Counted from the first letter of the stretch, positions 8,548 through 19,520 are shown. The stretch: 64,000 bases of DNA from QHXW01 sp963847515 (GCA_963847515.1 CAWKAA010000006.1:354743-418742), one strand, 5' to 3'. Notes: generated by a model not told the origin, from the sequence alone. A program made the numbers and translations.

Positions 8548-9871
8548 TCAGAACGTAAATGCACGCTCGTGTGGAAATCCTTGCCACCCCTTCACCTTGT
8601 CCGCCGGATCGAATATATCGGCAAACGGGTTCTCGTTACCGAGCCAAAGCCCTCCCGAAGCAGGGACCTCGACATCTCGCTTAACCTGGACGTTCGCGCA
8701 CCAGTCCACCGCTGCAACGAAGAGCGAATTCGTCTCCGGACTGAACGCCCCGCCGTTCCATTCGACGCCGCCCTGGATTCCCGGGCAAAAGCGCACCATA
8801 TGATCGCGCGAGAGCGGCACGTCCACGTTCTCGCGAGTGGTCGTCGGCGTCTGCGAAAGGAGCGGAAGGACCGCCGTGAGATCGGCTGATGTTGCGCCGC
8901 GGGTCACCCGGGAGCGATCGAGGATGGAGAGGAGACCGTCTTTGTTCGCAGACGCCACAATCCGCTTGCCCGAGCGTGTCGTCGCCAACATAGGTGGACT
9001 GTCGACGTCCCAGTCGTGGTTGTCCCGCTTGACCAGTTGGTTGTAGCCCAGCATCTGTCCGTTCGTCGCGTCGATCGCAATGACCGAATCGGTATAGAGG
9101 TTGTCGCCCGTCCGCCGTTCGCTGTCGAAGTCGGTTGGGTTCATCCAGGGTGAACGATGTCCAGAACGCACCGCCGGAGATCGGATACTTCGGATTGGTC
9201 CAAGTCGCTCGAGCCGGTCCGGTTTCCGGGACCACATCGAACTTCCACACCACGTGACCGTCCTTGGCATCCAGGGCATAAACGTGGCCGGTCACATTGG
9301 CCTGATCACCGCCGGCGTTGCCGACGTAGACTAGCCCGTTCGCGGCGATCGGCGCCATCGGTATCGAAACGCCCGGTCCCTTCACGTCAAGGACGTGGTC
9401 CCAGATCTGGTGGCCATCAGCCGGGCCCATCGCAAGCACGTGCGAGTCCGAAGTGCCTCGAAACAGGCGCCCGTTCGTGTAGGCGAATCCACGGTTCACG
9501 AGCAGCATGCTTGGCGTGTCGCTGTGCCGATGCTGTTTCCACTTCTCCGCGCATGTGCTGGCATCGATCGCATAGGACCCCTCGTCAGTCGTCAAGTACA
9601 TCGTGCCGTCAACAACAAGCGGACCGGTCTGAAGCGAGGACACCTCTGGCAGCGTATACGTGCAGGTCGCCTTCAGCTGGGCGACGTTGGAACGGTCGAT
9701 TTCCTTGAGAGGCGAGAACCGATCTCCAGGCAGCGTGCGGTTGTAGGTTATCCAGTCGCCGTCTGCGACGCGTGCGCGCGAAGAGCATCCAGCAAGAGTG
9801 AACAGGCACAAGATACAGGCCGTGGCGAGGGCGCGTCGAAGAGTGGACTGGTTGGCGAGATTCCCGCCCAC
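8548..9871 (-). pseudogene. PQQ-type beta-propeller lipoprotein, frameshifted by a small internal deletion
   Basis: The N-terminal 260 codons (from 9871) give a lipoprotein signal with lipobox LAGC followed by quinoprotein-like propeller repeats (DWITYNRTLPGDRFSPLKEI, DAKDGHVVWKFDV). After FWTSFTLDEP the coding continues in another frame at about 9150 as NPTDFDSERRTGDNLYTDSV. In PQQ-dependent dehydrogenases the two parts are normally joined by a strand of roughly ten residues, so a non-triplet deletion is inferred. The 3' end also stops early after KGWQGF. Probably a dead periplasmic alcohol/sugar dehydrogenase-like gene. Confidence 0.75.
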
Positions 9872-9929
9872 TTTTGGGAAGTCGCGTCCTCGTGTCCGAA
9901 GCTCAGGGGCTGTCGCTGCGCGTTTCCGA

Positions 9930-10020
9930 CCAGCAGCTGATCTTGACCAGCGGCGATGTACGGTCTCGTAGCGACAGCCGCAGAGACCGCACTACCTACG
10001 ATGAGCTTTCTCCGATCCAT
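9930..10020 (-). pseudogene. Start-and-signal-peptide remnant of an exported protein
   Basis: ATG 10020 has a close GAGGTG ribosome site and encodes MDRRKLIVGS followed by a short hydrophobic Ala-rich stretch, a Tat/Sec-like signal. The frame then runs on into unrelated sequence that overlaps the PQQ-type gene antisense to nothing. It looks like the 5' end of a lost gene. The rest of 9872-10227 holds nothing I can recognise. Confidence 0.35.
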
Positions 10021-10227
10021 AATCACCTCACCACGTATTCCGATATGGGCGGATTGCCGTAGGCATTATAGACCCTTCGGAGGTCTTCCGTTCCCGTCCG
10101 TCCTGCTTGATTTCGTCCTTGTGTTGAGAAGAACAAGTCCGCTCGTATGGCCGACTGCAATCCTGGAATGTCTGGATCACGACGATCATTTTAAGGCGTA
10201 CGCCGCGCCAGACGGCTCGCGCTGCCG

Positions 10228-12640
10228 CTATGCGTTCGCCCACTTCCAGTCCCGGATCTCGGGCTTGTCGATGCCGTGTTCGTCCGCGTATGCTAAATTT
10301 TCCACTATCTGATCCCGCAGCCAGTCCTTCACATGTGCTCCGGAACTCTGCAGCCGGGGTACCTGATCGATGACGTCCATTGCCAGGCTGAACCGATCCA
10401 CCTGGTTATTGATAACCAATCCCAGTGGAGTGTTGATGTTTCCCTTCTCCGTGTACCCGTGTACGTGCATGCTCTGATGATTGGTCCGGCGGTAGGACAG
10501 TTTGTGAATCAGCGCTGCATAACCATGGAAGTTGAAGACGATGGGCTTGTTCTTTGTAAATAAGGAATCGAAGTCGGCGTCCGACAACCCATGCGGGTGG
10601 GCGCTCGTCGGTTGGAGCTTGAACAGGTCGACCACGTTTACGAACGAACCTTCAGATCGGGGAACTTCTCGCGAAGAATGGCGGTCGCGGCAAGTGCCTC
10701 CATGGTTACGATGTCTCCGGCGCTGGCTATCACTACGTCGGGCTCGCAGCCTTGATCGTTGCTCGCCCACGACCAGACGCCGATGCCTTTTTCGCAGTGT
10801 TTGATCGCCGCGTCCATATCGAGGTACTGCAGATGAGTCTGCTTATCAGCGACGATCACATTCACATAGTCAACGCTCCGCAAACAATGGTCCGCCGTGC
10901 TCAACAGGCAATTCACGTCAGGGGGCAAATAAATGCGGGTTACCGTCGCATTTTGTTCGTCACGACGTCCAGAAAACCTGGATCCTGATGCGTGAAGCCG
11001 TTGTGGTCTTGGCGCCAAACGGTGGAGGTGACGAGGAGATTGAGTGACGGGATTGAGGCGCGCCACTTCACCTCGGTCTTACACTTCTCCAGCCACTTTG
11101 CGTGCTGGTTGAACATGGAGTCGACAATGTGAAAAAACGCTTCATAAGAGGCGAAAAATGCGTGACGGCCAGTTAAGACATAACCCTCGGCCCAACCTTC
11201 CAGAGTGTGTTCGCTGAGCACTTCCATGACACGGCCTTCCAGCGATAATTCGCCGCCATCGGCATCCTCAGGCAGATACGCGGCAAGCCACGTCTTCTTC
11301 GTGACCTCGTAAACCGCCTGGAGCCGATTGGACGCTGTTTCGTCCGGCCCGAAAACACGGAAGTTGTTCATATTCGAACGCATTACGTCGCGGAGAAACT
11401 GTCCGAGGATGAAGGTTGTCTCAGTTTCGGATGCGCCGGGGCTGGTTACGGGGACCGCGTAGTTCCGGAAGTCCGGCAATTGAAGCGGGATTCGCAGTAA
11501 GCCGCCGTTTGCGTGGGGATTGGCACTGATGCGCCGGTCTCCCACCGGAGCCAGTTCTCTGAGTTCCGAAACTAACTTGCCCTCGCGGTCGAATAGTTCC
11601 TCCGGCTTGTAGCTGCGCAACCAGTCTTCAAGGATCTTTAGGTGTTCCGGGTTGGTAGCAACGTCGGGTATCGGAATCTGATGGGCGCGCCAGAAGCCTT
11701 CGAGCTTATGCCCGTCCAGTTGCTTTGGCGCTGTCCATCCCTTCGGCGTACGCAGAATGACGAATGGCCAGCGCACCCGCTGGACGGTGCCGCCACTGCG
11801 AACCTCGTGCTGAACAGCTTGAATCCGTCTAACACACTCCTCCATAGTGGCTGCCATTTCGCGGTGCATGATCCCGGGATCGTCTCCTTCGACGAAGAAA
11901 GGCGTCCAGCCAAAGCCGAAAAGAAGACTGCGGAGTTCGTCCGATTCAATTCGGGCCAGGATGGTGGGATTTGCTATTTTGAATCCGTTCAGATGAAGGA
12001 TAGGAAGAACCGCGCCGTCCCGAGCCGGATTCAGAAATTTTGTGGAGTGCAGAGATGCTAGCAGGGGCCCCGTCTCGGCTTCACCATCTCCGATCGCGAC
12101 GACCGCGATAAGATCTGGATTGTCAAACGCAGCGCCGAAGGCGTGGGACACACTATAGCCCAGTTCGCCCCCTTCGTGAATCGAGCCTGGTGTTTCTGGA
12201 GTGCAATGGCTGCCGATTCCGCCTGGAAATGAGAACTGTTTGAAGAATCGCGCCATCCCCCCTTCGTTTTCGGACATGTCCCGATAGACCTCGGAGTACC
12301 TGCCTTCCAGGTAGGAGTTCGCGAGAGTAGCCGGCGCCCCGTGGCCGGGGCCCGCAACATAAATCATGTTGAGATCGTATTTCTTAATCAGCCGGTTGAG
12401 ATGGACACGGATAAAACTCTGGCCCGGATCGGAGCCCCAATGGCCGATCAGACGCTCCTTGATGTGTATCACTTGCAGAGGCTCCCGCAGCAGCGGATTA
12501 CCAGAAAGGTAGAGCATCCCCAACGAGAGATAATTGCAGGCTCGCCAGTAAGCGTCTATTTTCCGAAGCTCGCCGCCGGATTCGGACGATTCGTCAGAGT
12601 GTAAGTTCGGCGATGTCGCCCCGCTGAGATCTTGGTTCAT
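10228..12640 (-). pseudogene. xfp: Phosphoketolase with two frameshifts
   Basis: Phosphoketolase splits xylulose-5-P (and fructose-6-P) to acetyl-phosphate with thiamine diphosphate. The N-terminal 560 codons show the family signature GPGHGAPATLANSYLEG, the ThDP motif IGDGEAETGP and the HNGFTHQDPGF block. Near 10955 the frame slips: VVTNK should continue as NATVTRIYLPPD, and one A appears lost from an A run. A second slip near 10650 separates FPDLKVR from FVNVVDLFKLQP. Each looks like a 1-base deletion, and all three pieces together give a full-length, well-conserved enzyme. It is either a recent pseudogene or an assembly error. The pirin gene lies directly upstream. Confidence 0.85.
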
Positions 12641-12704
12641 AGTTGATAGCCTGTGATGTCCGCGCGAGACGCAGCGGTGTCCTGCGAAATCGATCAGAAC
12701 CCGC

Positions 12705-13604
12705 CTACTTCAAGAAAGTCCCTTCGTTCAATTCTTCGAACGCTTGTTGTAACTCCTGTTGAGTATTCATAACGATGGGCCCGTACCATGCGACCGGCTC
12801 CTCGATTGGCTTACCCGACACCAGCAGAAAACGGATCCCATCCTCCCCCGCCTGAACGACAACCTCATCACCGTTATCAAATAGTACGAGAGACCGGTTG
12901 TCGGCCTGTAAGGGTGGTGTCTTGTCCCACCATCCCACGCTTTCGGTAGGAACCGCGAGCGGAGCGGAGGCGTTGCAAAACTTTCCAGCCCCGGCGAAAA
13001 CGTAAGCAAAGGCGTGGCGCCCCGTTTCGATAGGGAGTGTTTTCCTGCGTCCGGCAGGTACCGAGACATCCAGGTAAATCGGCTGGGCCGCGATCCCATC
13101 GGCCGGCCCTTTCTTCCCCCAGAAGGTTCCACAGATGATGCGCACGGCGGTTCCGTCATCGTCTTTGACCAGAGGGATCTCAGCCGCCTTCACCTCTTGA
13201 TAATGGGGAGCAGTCATTTTGAGCGACGACGGCAGGTTCGCCCATAGCTGGAAACCGTGCATCCGGCCATCCTGATCGCCCTTCGGCATCTCCTGATGAA
13301 TGATCCCTTTTCCCGCTGTCATCCACTGCACGTCACCGGCGGTAATTGCGCCGTGGTTTCCCATGCTATCGCCGTGATCAACGGTTCCGGCGAGGACGTA
13401 AGTGATTGTTTCGATGCCCCGATGGGGGTGCCATGGGAACCCGGCCAGATAATCTTCCGGTACATCGTTCCGAAAATCGTCCAGGAGCAGGAAGGGGTCG
13501 AAATCGGAGGTATTTCCGAAACCGAAGGCGCGGCGCAAATGAACTCCCGCGCCCTCGAGTGTCGGCTTCGATTTGCTGAGCTTCTTGACGGGCCTGAGGG
13601 ACAT
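12705..13604 (-). CDS. Pirin family protein
   Basis: The 299-residue bicupin has the pirin metal site FPWHPHRGIETITYVLAG and the downstream MTAGKGIIHQEMP segment, with His/Glu ligands in place, plus a C-terminal pirin domain. Pirins bind iron and some act as quercetin 2,3-dioxygenases; the role here is unknown. It is complete, starts at ATG 13604, and lies 64 bases upstream of the phosphoketolase gene on the same strand. Confidence 0.93.
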   Translation of the reverse strand: MSLRPVKKLSKSKPTLEGAGVHLRRAFGFGNTSDFDPFLLLDDFRNDVPEDYLAGFPWHPHRGIETITYVLAGTVDHGDSMGNHGAITAGDVQWMTAGKGIIHQEMPKGDQDGRMHGFQLWANLPSSLKMTAPHYQEVKAAEIPLVKDDDGTAVRIICGTFWGKKGPADGIAAQPIYLDVSVPAGRRKTLPIETGRHAFAYVFAGAGKFCNASAPLAVPTESVGWWDKTPPLQADNRSLVLFDNGDEVVVQAGEDGIRFLLVSGKPIEEPVAWYGPIVMNTQQELQQAFEELNEGTFLK

Positions 13605-13704
13605 AAAGCCTCCTCCACAAATTTTACAGTGTGGTCCCGCGCTTGCGTTCGGACTTTCCGCTCATCTGCGTTCGCCTGACCTTAGAAAGACCTACAATCG
13701 TTTC

Positions 13705-13953
13705 ATGCCTCACAACAAAGTGGACCGCGATTTCGAAGCTGAAGCGGCTGGGCAATCTGGAGATAACCAGGGAATACCAGATGCCGCCGAGGCGGATTCG
13801 GAGAGTGTCGAAGAACTCCTCGAAGAAGGACAGTCCTTCGAGGCGGGCGTCGTTAGCGGTGTCGAGAACGCACCTGACCCGGATGTGGCGGAAGTTACGA
13901 CGAGAGAATTCCCGGAGGACGACGTGCCACAGGAATATCTCGATAACGAGTGA
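13705..13953 (+). CDS. Small acidic hypothetical protein, 82 aa
   Basis: ATG 13705 starts an extremely acidic protein: SVEELLEEGQSFEAGVVSG in the middle and EFPEDDVPQEY near the end. There is no membrane segment or signal peptide, and it is probably partly disordered. I recognise the pattern as a small conserved acidobacterial type but cannot name a function. It is divergent from pirin with about 100 bases between the starts. Confidence 0.6.
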   Translation: MPHNKVDRDFEAEAAGQSGDNQGIPDAAEADSESVEELLEEGQSFEAGVVSGVENAPDPDVAEVTTREFPEDDVPQEYLDNE

Positions 13954-14067
13954 GCACAGCGACGGCCAGGCCGGCCATTCTGAGAAACGCATTGAAGTGG
14001 CTCCCGATCCCGGTACAAACCGAAAAGGCGGACCGATCGATTGACAGCAAGGAGCTGAGCAGACAAC

Positions 14068-14498
14068 ATGCTTACTAGGCAGATAGCAGAACAACCGAAG
14101 ACCCTCGTCGTGATTTTCGAAACGGGAGATGAACTTCTTACAGGACTCAAAGAATTTGCTGTTAAGAACAAGCTGTCCGGAAGCAGTTTCAAGGCAATCG
14201 GTGCGCTATCGAGCGCAAAACTCGAGTGGTTCAACTGGGAAACCAAGCAGTACGAGCTTGCCGTTGAACTCAACGAACAAATCGAGTTGCTGTCGTAGAT
14301 CGGCGATGTTGCGCTCGAGAATTCAGCGCCACCATACATGCTCATATGATCGTGGGCCGTAGGGACGGTACGGCCCACGGCGGGCATCTTATCGAAGCGC
14401 GGGTACGTCCTACGTGCGAACTTGTTCTGACGGAGAGCCCGGTTCATCTCCAGAAGCGCATCGACCCGGATTCTGGTCTTGCGCTCATCCGTTTTTAG
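14068..14498 (+). pseudogene. PPC/DUF296 domain DNA-binding-like protein, nonsense plus frameshift
   Basis: The reading frame from ATG 14068 gives a typical PPC (DUF296) N-terminal half (VIFETGDELLTGLKEFAVKN). It meets a TAG at 14296-14298 where the family has ..LSLIGDVAL, and the frame continues in phase as IGDVALENSAPPY. Near 14340 one base is missing, and the rest (MIVGRRDGTAHGGHLIEA.., RPTCELVLTES) is readable in another frame to the TAG at 14496. Two independent lesions make it a true pseudogene. Confidence 0.8.
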
Positions 14499-14635
14499 GT
14501 GAAAGAGCCAGGACGCAGGGTTTAGTCACCGTCGTCGTAGGAATACGTTCGCACTGGAATGCCTTATTCCAGCGACGGGGGAAGCGTGGCCGGTGATCAT
14601 CTATTTCCGTGTTTCCCTCGAAGAGCCCTGATGAA

Positions 14636-16248
14636 TTACCGGCAAGTTCCGTTGTTAGCTGTGGGAAAAGCCAGGAATGTAATGCTGGCTGGGCTAAATG
14701 TAATCTTCCCGGCGGGAACCGAAACGTTTCTTAACTCCGGAAGAACATCGCCCGGGCCCAGCTTCAATTCGCTCCCGTTCAATTCAACGTTGGTGTCCTC
14801 AAGCTTCTGCGCTGTTAGTGTATATCGCTCTGCCCCCATGTCAATTTCGATCATCTGTGACGTTCCATGGTCCGTATTAATGGCCAGAAGTGCCACACCG
14901 CCCGGTTGGCCGCGCAGGCAGTGGGCGTAAAGATGCAAACTCGGCACGGGCGGCGCACCTGCATCCAACACTGTGGTCCCCATGAACTTCCGCCACATCA
15001 GAGCTGCCCAGTAATTTGGGCGCGGTATTAGTGTGGCGTCGTCGAGCAGGCCATAGTCGCTCGAAGCGAGTGTGTTGTGCATGTGTACCCGCAAGCCGCG
15101 TTTCGCAAGACGGCCCAGTTGATCGAGGTATCGGAAGGTGTCCAGAAATGTGGAGGCCCATGGATTTCCGCCACATGCTGCATCTGCTGTCTCGGTCAGC
15201 CACAGCGCCTTTCCAGGTTCGTATTTGTCGCGAAGTCCCGCGTAGAATTCCTCAATTTTGTCTGCTCGCGAGAGAACATCGTCAGAGAGTGCCGCTTGCG
15301 CAGTCGTTTGCGAGGCAGGTCCCATGCTCGCACACCGCTGAGACGTCGCACCGTAGGAATGGTAGGAGAACGCATCGAATACCGGTCCGGTGGCCGTGAG
15401 CAGGTCTTCGGATTTCAGTTGAGTTCCCGCGAGGCCGATCGGCGCCAACGGTATTCCCTCGCCAACGCCGCCCGGTCCCAGAATGATCGTCTCTGGAGAG
15501 TTCTTCTTCATAAACGGAACAAATACGCGGATGTCCCGACCGTAAGCGGCGGCGTCATAGCCCGCCGGGGCGCTGCTCATTGCGGCGTACGTGGGTTCGT
15601 TCATGTATTCGGCCGCTGCGATGCTGCCGCCAACCGATTTCGTGTAAACGAGAAGCCGCGTAGCCTGAGCGGGTGTCCATACTCTGGCCGCATCACGAGT
15701 TCCCGGACTGGTAGCGAATGAGGTGACGAGCTTCGCATTGACCGCTTGGGCGAAGTCGATGACACCCTTCCATTCCTGCCGCGTCAATACTCCGCTAAAA
15801 CCTCTTGGAGGCGTTTGGGGAACAGGGTTGTCGGAATCGTGAAAATATGTCGTATTCGCCCACGTGCCGCTTACCCGCAGATACGATGGGCCCAGGGCGG
15901 CAGCCAGTTTACGTATACGGGTATTGGACAGATCGATTGGCGGACGTTGCTGGTAGAGAGTCCCGTATCCATGCCGGCCGGGACATCGCTGCCGCTCTCT
16001 GAATTGCGCTTATCCTGGGCTTTGAGCAGTTCGGCGATGTCCTTGTAAGGCTTCCAGAATCGCCCGCCGGTCACTTCCACCATTTCAACGTTATAGGACT
16101 GAAACCGCTCGTCGATGTTGGTAATCGACCTCATATCAGCCGGTGCCAGAGACTTTGTTCCAGCACGTTTAGAATGTTCCGAACAAGCGGTACTCGCGAC
16201 GGAGAGCACCAGGCAAGCACAAAACATGAAGGTTTCGAAGCTGTTCAT
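14636..16248 (-). pseudogene. GH79 heparanase/beta-glucuronidase-like lipoprotein with one frameshift
   Basis: The N-terminus from 16248 is a lipoprotein-like signal (Cys after SVAST). Near 15940 the frame breaks and resumes as PPIDLSNTRIRKLAAALGP, then LRVSGTWANTTYF, and runs to the stop at 14636. The acid/base Glu is visible in YMNEPTY, and a nucleophile region in WLTETADAACGGNP is followed by YGLLDDATLIPRPNYW, as in heparanase-type GH79 enzymes. One missing base explains the break. Such enzymes cleave uronic-acid-containing glycans outside the cytoplasm. The family call is from motif memory. Confidence 0.7.
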
Positions 16249-16296
16249 GGCAGCCTTCCCATTCCTTCGACTATAGATCTTCTGTCCTCTGCAGTG

Positions 16297-16734
16297 TTAC
16301 TGCCGCCGCATGACTGCAAGTGTAGAACGCTGGAGTATATTGAGGCGAATCACACTCAGATCAAGATCCCTCTGGATTTCCCTGAGCGCTTCGCTGCTGA
16401 TACGTCCTTCTCTTCGAAGCCGCAGGGCAGTCTCCTGTTCGATATTCAACAATTGGTGGGACACGTCAAAATATCGAGCTTTCCATCTGACCTGCTCGTG
16501 ATCCGGCTCGGCGTGACCGGATTGCAGGCTCGCAAGGCGCGCCTCGTAATGTCGCGCAATATCTCCGTCGACGTCGGCAAACTCGGGCGAAGGGTCACGT
16601 ATTCGGCGGGGATGTGCCAGCGCCGCCTCGATCACGAGACAGCGTGCCTCGCGCGTGCTGCGCTCGTTTTGGGCCCGAAGGGGTGGCCACAGGAGTGGAA
16701 GGGGGCTCCGGCTCAGCAGAGCGTGTGTCCTCAT
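16297..16734 (-). pseudogene. C-terminal fragment of a CPA1-type Na+/H+ antiporter
   Basis: The last 70 codons (QLLNIEQETALRLRREGRIS.. and EIQRDLDLSVIRL) match the cytoplasmic tail typical of CPA1 sodium/proton antiporters. Roughly the first 400 residues, including all membrane helices, are absent; the upstream sequence to 16860 has no matching hydrophobic frame. This is a dead gene remnant divergent from the amidohydrolase gene. Confidence 0.5.
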
Positions 16735-16861
16735 GTGCTATTTCTATCCGGGCGGACGACGGCGTCGGGCAGAATGGCGTTCCTGCGAATGTAACGATTT
16801 GACAGTTCAAATGCCTTGGAAAGGCGTAGGATGAATAAGCGCGAAACGAGCGCCTCGCATT

Positions 16862-18130
16862 ATGGACAAAGAAACGCAGAAGGGCTCCGCAAGAGTACTT
16901 GCGAATCTCGATGGCCTCCTTGGCGACCTGGAGTCCGTCTACAAAGATCTTCACGCTCATCCGGAGCTGTCCATGCAGGAGAGTCGGACAGCGCAAATTG
17001 CGGCGGACCGCCTCCGCACAGCCGGCTATGAGGTGACAGCCGGAGTTGGCAAGACCGGGGTTGTGGGTCTATTGCGAAACGGCGATGGTCCAACGATCAT
17101 GCTGCGCGCTGACATGGACGCACTTCCAGTGAAGGAAGCGACCGGCCTGCCCTATGCCAGCAACATTACCTCGACCGACCGGGACGGCAAAACCGTACCT
17201 GTCATGCACGCCTGCGGCCACGACATGCACGTGACCTGGCTCGTAGGCGCCACTACCTTGTTGGCACGAAATCGGGACGCGTGGCGCGGGACGCTGATGC
17301 CTGTGTTTCAACCGGCAGAGGAGACGGCGCAAGGCGCTCAGGCGATGATCGATGATGGCCTTTTCAAGCATTTTCTCAAACCTGATGCCGTGCTCGGACA
17401 ACACGTTATGGTCGGGTACGCTGGCGTACTGAGCTCGAGAGCTGGAGTCGTGACCTCCGCGGGCGATAGCCTGCAGATCCGAATGTTCGGACGGGGCGCT
17501 CATGGGTCGATGCCTCAGGCCAGCATTGACCCTGTCGTAATGGCGGCTGCGACTGTGCTTCGTCTTCAAACGATCGTCTCCCGTGAAATTGCGGCAACCG
17601 ACGCGGCGGTGGTCACAATCGGTTCGTTGCAGGCCGGCACGAAGGAAAACGTCATCCCAGACGAGGCAATCATCAAACTGAACGTGCGCACGTTTGACGA
17701 GGCCGTCCGCAAACGGGTGCTTGCGGCGATCGAGCGCATTGTCAATGCGGAAGCTGAAGCCTCAGGCGCCCTTAAGAAGCCAGAGATCACGCCTCTGGAC
17801 CATTATTCTCTTGTCACGAACGACCCCGAGGCTGCCAAGCGAGTAGGCGATGCGTTTCGCCGGTACTTTTCTACTGATCGTGTACAGGAGACCGGACCGA
17901 CAACGGCCAGCGAGGATTTCGGATCGTTCGGAGCCGAGTGGGGGGCGCCCTCGGTCTTCTGGTTTGTCGGCGGTACCGATCCCGACATCTACGCGAAAGC
18001 GAAGAAGGAGGGCAAGATTGGCGACCTCCCTACGAATCACAACCCCCGCTTCGCACCGGTAATTCATCCCACTTTAGAGACAGGCGTGGAAGCGCTAGTG
18101 GTTGCCGCGCAGGCTTGGCTGTCGGTATAA
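16862..18130 (+). CDS. M20 family amidohydrolase (hippurate hydrolase/amidase-like)
   Basis: This is a complete 422-residue M20D-type metallo-amidohydrolase. Metal and catalytic residues are visible: HPELS at the N-terminus, RADMDALPV, the ACGHDMH ligand motif, FQPAEET, the dimerisation-domain GRGAHGSMP and the C-terminal NHNPRF. Enzymes of this type remove acyl groups from amino-acid conjugates such as hippurate or acyl-lysine. There is no signal peptide, so it acts in the cytoplasm. It stands alone and is followed by a long gene-free stretch. Confidence 0.92.
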   Translation: MDKETQKGSARVLANLDGLLGDLESVYKDLHAHPELSMQESRTAQIAADRLRTAGYEVTAGVGKTGVVGLLRNGDGPTIMLRADMDALPVKEATGLPYASNITSTDRDGKTVPVMHACGHDMHVTWLVGATTLLARNRDAWRGTLMPVFQPAEETAQGAQAMIDDGLFKHFLKPDAVLGQHVMVGYAGVLSSRAGVVTSAGDSLQIRMFGRGAHGSMPQASIDPVVMAAATVLRLQTIVSREIAATDAAVVTIGSLQAGTKENVIPDEAIIKLNVRTFDEAVRKRVLAAIERIVNAEAEASGALKKPEITPLDHYSLVTNDPEAAKRVGDAFRRYFSTDRVQETGPTTASEDFGSFGAEWGAPSVFWFVGGTDPDIYAKAKKEGKIGDLPTNHNPRFAPVIHPTLETGVEALVVAAQAWLSV

Positions 18131-18800
18131 GCGGATTTAAAACCGGAGGCTGCGATCCGAATGCGGCAGTGGCTGGCGGCAGGACGGGCGCGGGCATTCC
18201 ACGCCCACCAACACATCCCACGCCGCGATGTCTTCATCGCCCGCTTGCCGTCAGTTCCGCATTGAACCGTTTCGAGCGAGAACAGCGCCAGGAGTTCGTC
18301 AGCACTGTCTGCGAACGACAACTACCCACCCAATTGCCCACCCACGAGTGAACTTTTGGTGCTTAAAATCAACAAGACAAGGAGATAGCGGGGTTCCCCT
18401 GATTCGGGACCAGGCGGTCAGCGAATCCGAATGACTGGCACCCAAGAGTTTGCTCGTGATGAAAAGAGTCGCCACCGAACGACTCAGAGAAGCACTTAGC
18501 GGCCCACCGGAATGTTCGTGGGTTTGTGTGGTGGACGGTTTGTAATAAGTGGAGAGAGCAAACTTCATTGCCTGGCAAAGCGGGTGAGTGACGTTGGCTT
18601 CTCGATTTGCGTGCAACCAGTGAAATCGTTTAGAGATCAAACACCAAGAGCGTTGCTCGGATGCGTCCAAGACTGTTCGCTAACTCGTTGAATTCCACCT
18701 GTGCGGAAACTGTGCCAAAACCCCATCTGTTTGGGGCGTCGGAAGTTGCCATTTGAGCGAAAGCGGCTTCCCCAAGTTGTTGATATCAGGCACATCGGTA
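18131..18800. other. Gene-free stretch, 670 bp
   Basis: No reading frame here shows a recognisable protein or coding-like composition, and I see no RNA gene. It separates the amidohydrolase from the integrase/tRNA-fragment scar and may be eroded foreign DNA. Confidence 0.5.
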
Positions 18801-18836
18801 TAGAATCAATGGAGCGGTTGGAGCCCGCGAATATTC

Positions 18837-18881
18837 TTCGTCATCAGCAGGTCGCCGGTTCGATCCCGGCGGGTGGCTCCA
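18837..18881 (+). other. 3' half of a tRNA gene (tRNA-Thr-like), probable attachment-site remnant
   Basis: A perfect T arm (GCCGG-TTCGATC-CCGGC, 18854-18870) is followed by a 7-base acceptor strand GGGTGGC, a discriminator T and CCA (18879-18881). Reading back, the variable loop AGGTC and an anticodon loop TTCGTCA (anticodon CGT, Thr) fit, but the 5' half (a GCCACCC acceptor strand and D arm) is absent. An integrase remnant follows 40 bases later. tRNA 3' ends are classic integration sites, so this is most simply an att site. It also lies inside a 13-bp inverted repeat (18803-18815 and 18876-18888, one mismatch). Confidence 0.6.
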
Positions 18882-18923
18882 TTGAATCAAGCACTTAGCT
18901 ACTACCTCTCTCCAAACTTGGGT

Positions 18924-19520
18924 TCAATTCGCGGGTTTTCTTTGATCTGCTGGCAGCTTTTTCAACAGGTGATCAAGTGATTCGACGGCTACGCGCACAC
19001 TCTCAGGAACTGACTTGATGTAGTGCTCTAGCGTCGTCTTCGCTGAGCTGTGCCGCAGATGCGCTTGCACATCTTTCACGGTGGTGAGCTGGGCCATATA
19101 GGTGGAGCAGGTTCGGCGCAACATCTGGTGCGTAACACCTTCAACGCCCGCTTTCTTGGCCGCTTCCTTGAGGACACGGAACAGGAAGTTGTTCGTGTTG
19201 ATGGCGGAGCCCCGCAACGAAGGGAAAATGAAGGCTTCCGGACGTGGATCCGCAACCGCCGAGCGCCACCATTCGAGCTCCGTCTCAATAGAGACGGGCA
19301 GCCACACGGCAGCGTCGCTGCCTTCGGTCTTCGTCTCAACCTCGATGCCGTCCGTGATGCTACTGTCGATGCGCAAGCTGTTTTGGCCCTTGTCGTTCCA
19401 GCGCAACGCAAACAGTTCTCCAGGTCGCAGTCCCAGGACAAGGAACATGCGGACAATGAGGCGGTCCCGGTTGCTCAGGTGGAATAGAATGACCGGAATC
19501 TGATCAGGCGTCAGATTGTG
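18924..19520 (-). pseudogene. Tyrosine-recombinase integrase, C-terminal catalytic fragment
   Basis: The frame ending at 18924 carries the catalytic core of a phage/ICE-type integrase: the first Arg in LRPGELFALRW, HQMLRRT (H-x-x-R), HLRHSS and the nucleophile Tyr in TLEHYIK. In-frame sequence reaches back to about 19520 (NLTPDQIPVILFHLSNRDRL), but the N-terminal arm and core-binding domains are missing. It abuts a tRNA 3' fragment, as expected for an element that integrated there and later decayed. Confidence 0.8.

Noticed and set aside
9157..9940. Two long plus-strand ORFs (about 180 codons each) opposite the PQQ-type gene
   Set aside because: They are antisense shadows of the high-GC propeller gene; the codons make Arg/Ser/Pro-rich strings with no domain pattern and no ribosome site.
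14353..14387. A 10-bp GC-rich hairpin (CGTGGGCCGT..ACGGCCCACG) considered as a terminator
   Set aside because: It lies inside the PPC-domain coding remnant, where the codons spell the conserved VGRRDGTAHGG region, and has no T run.
18811..18881. Complete tRNA gene
   Set aside because: Only the T arm and 3' acceptor strand fit. The 5' GGAGC pairs with GCTCC but would misplace the T arm relative to the acceptor, and no D arm or anticodon stem can be drawn.
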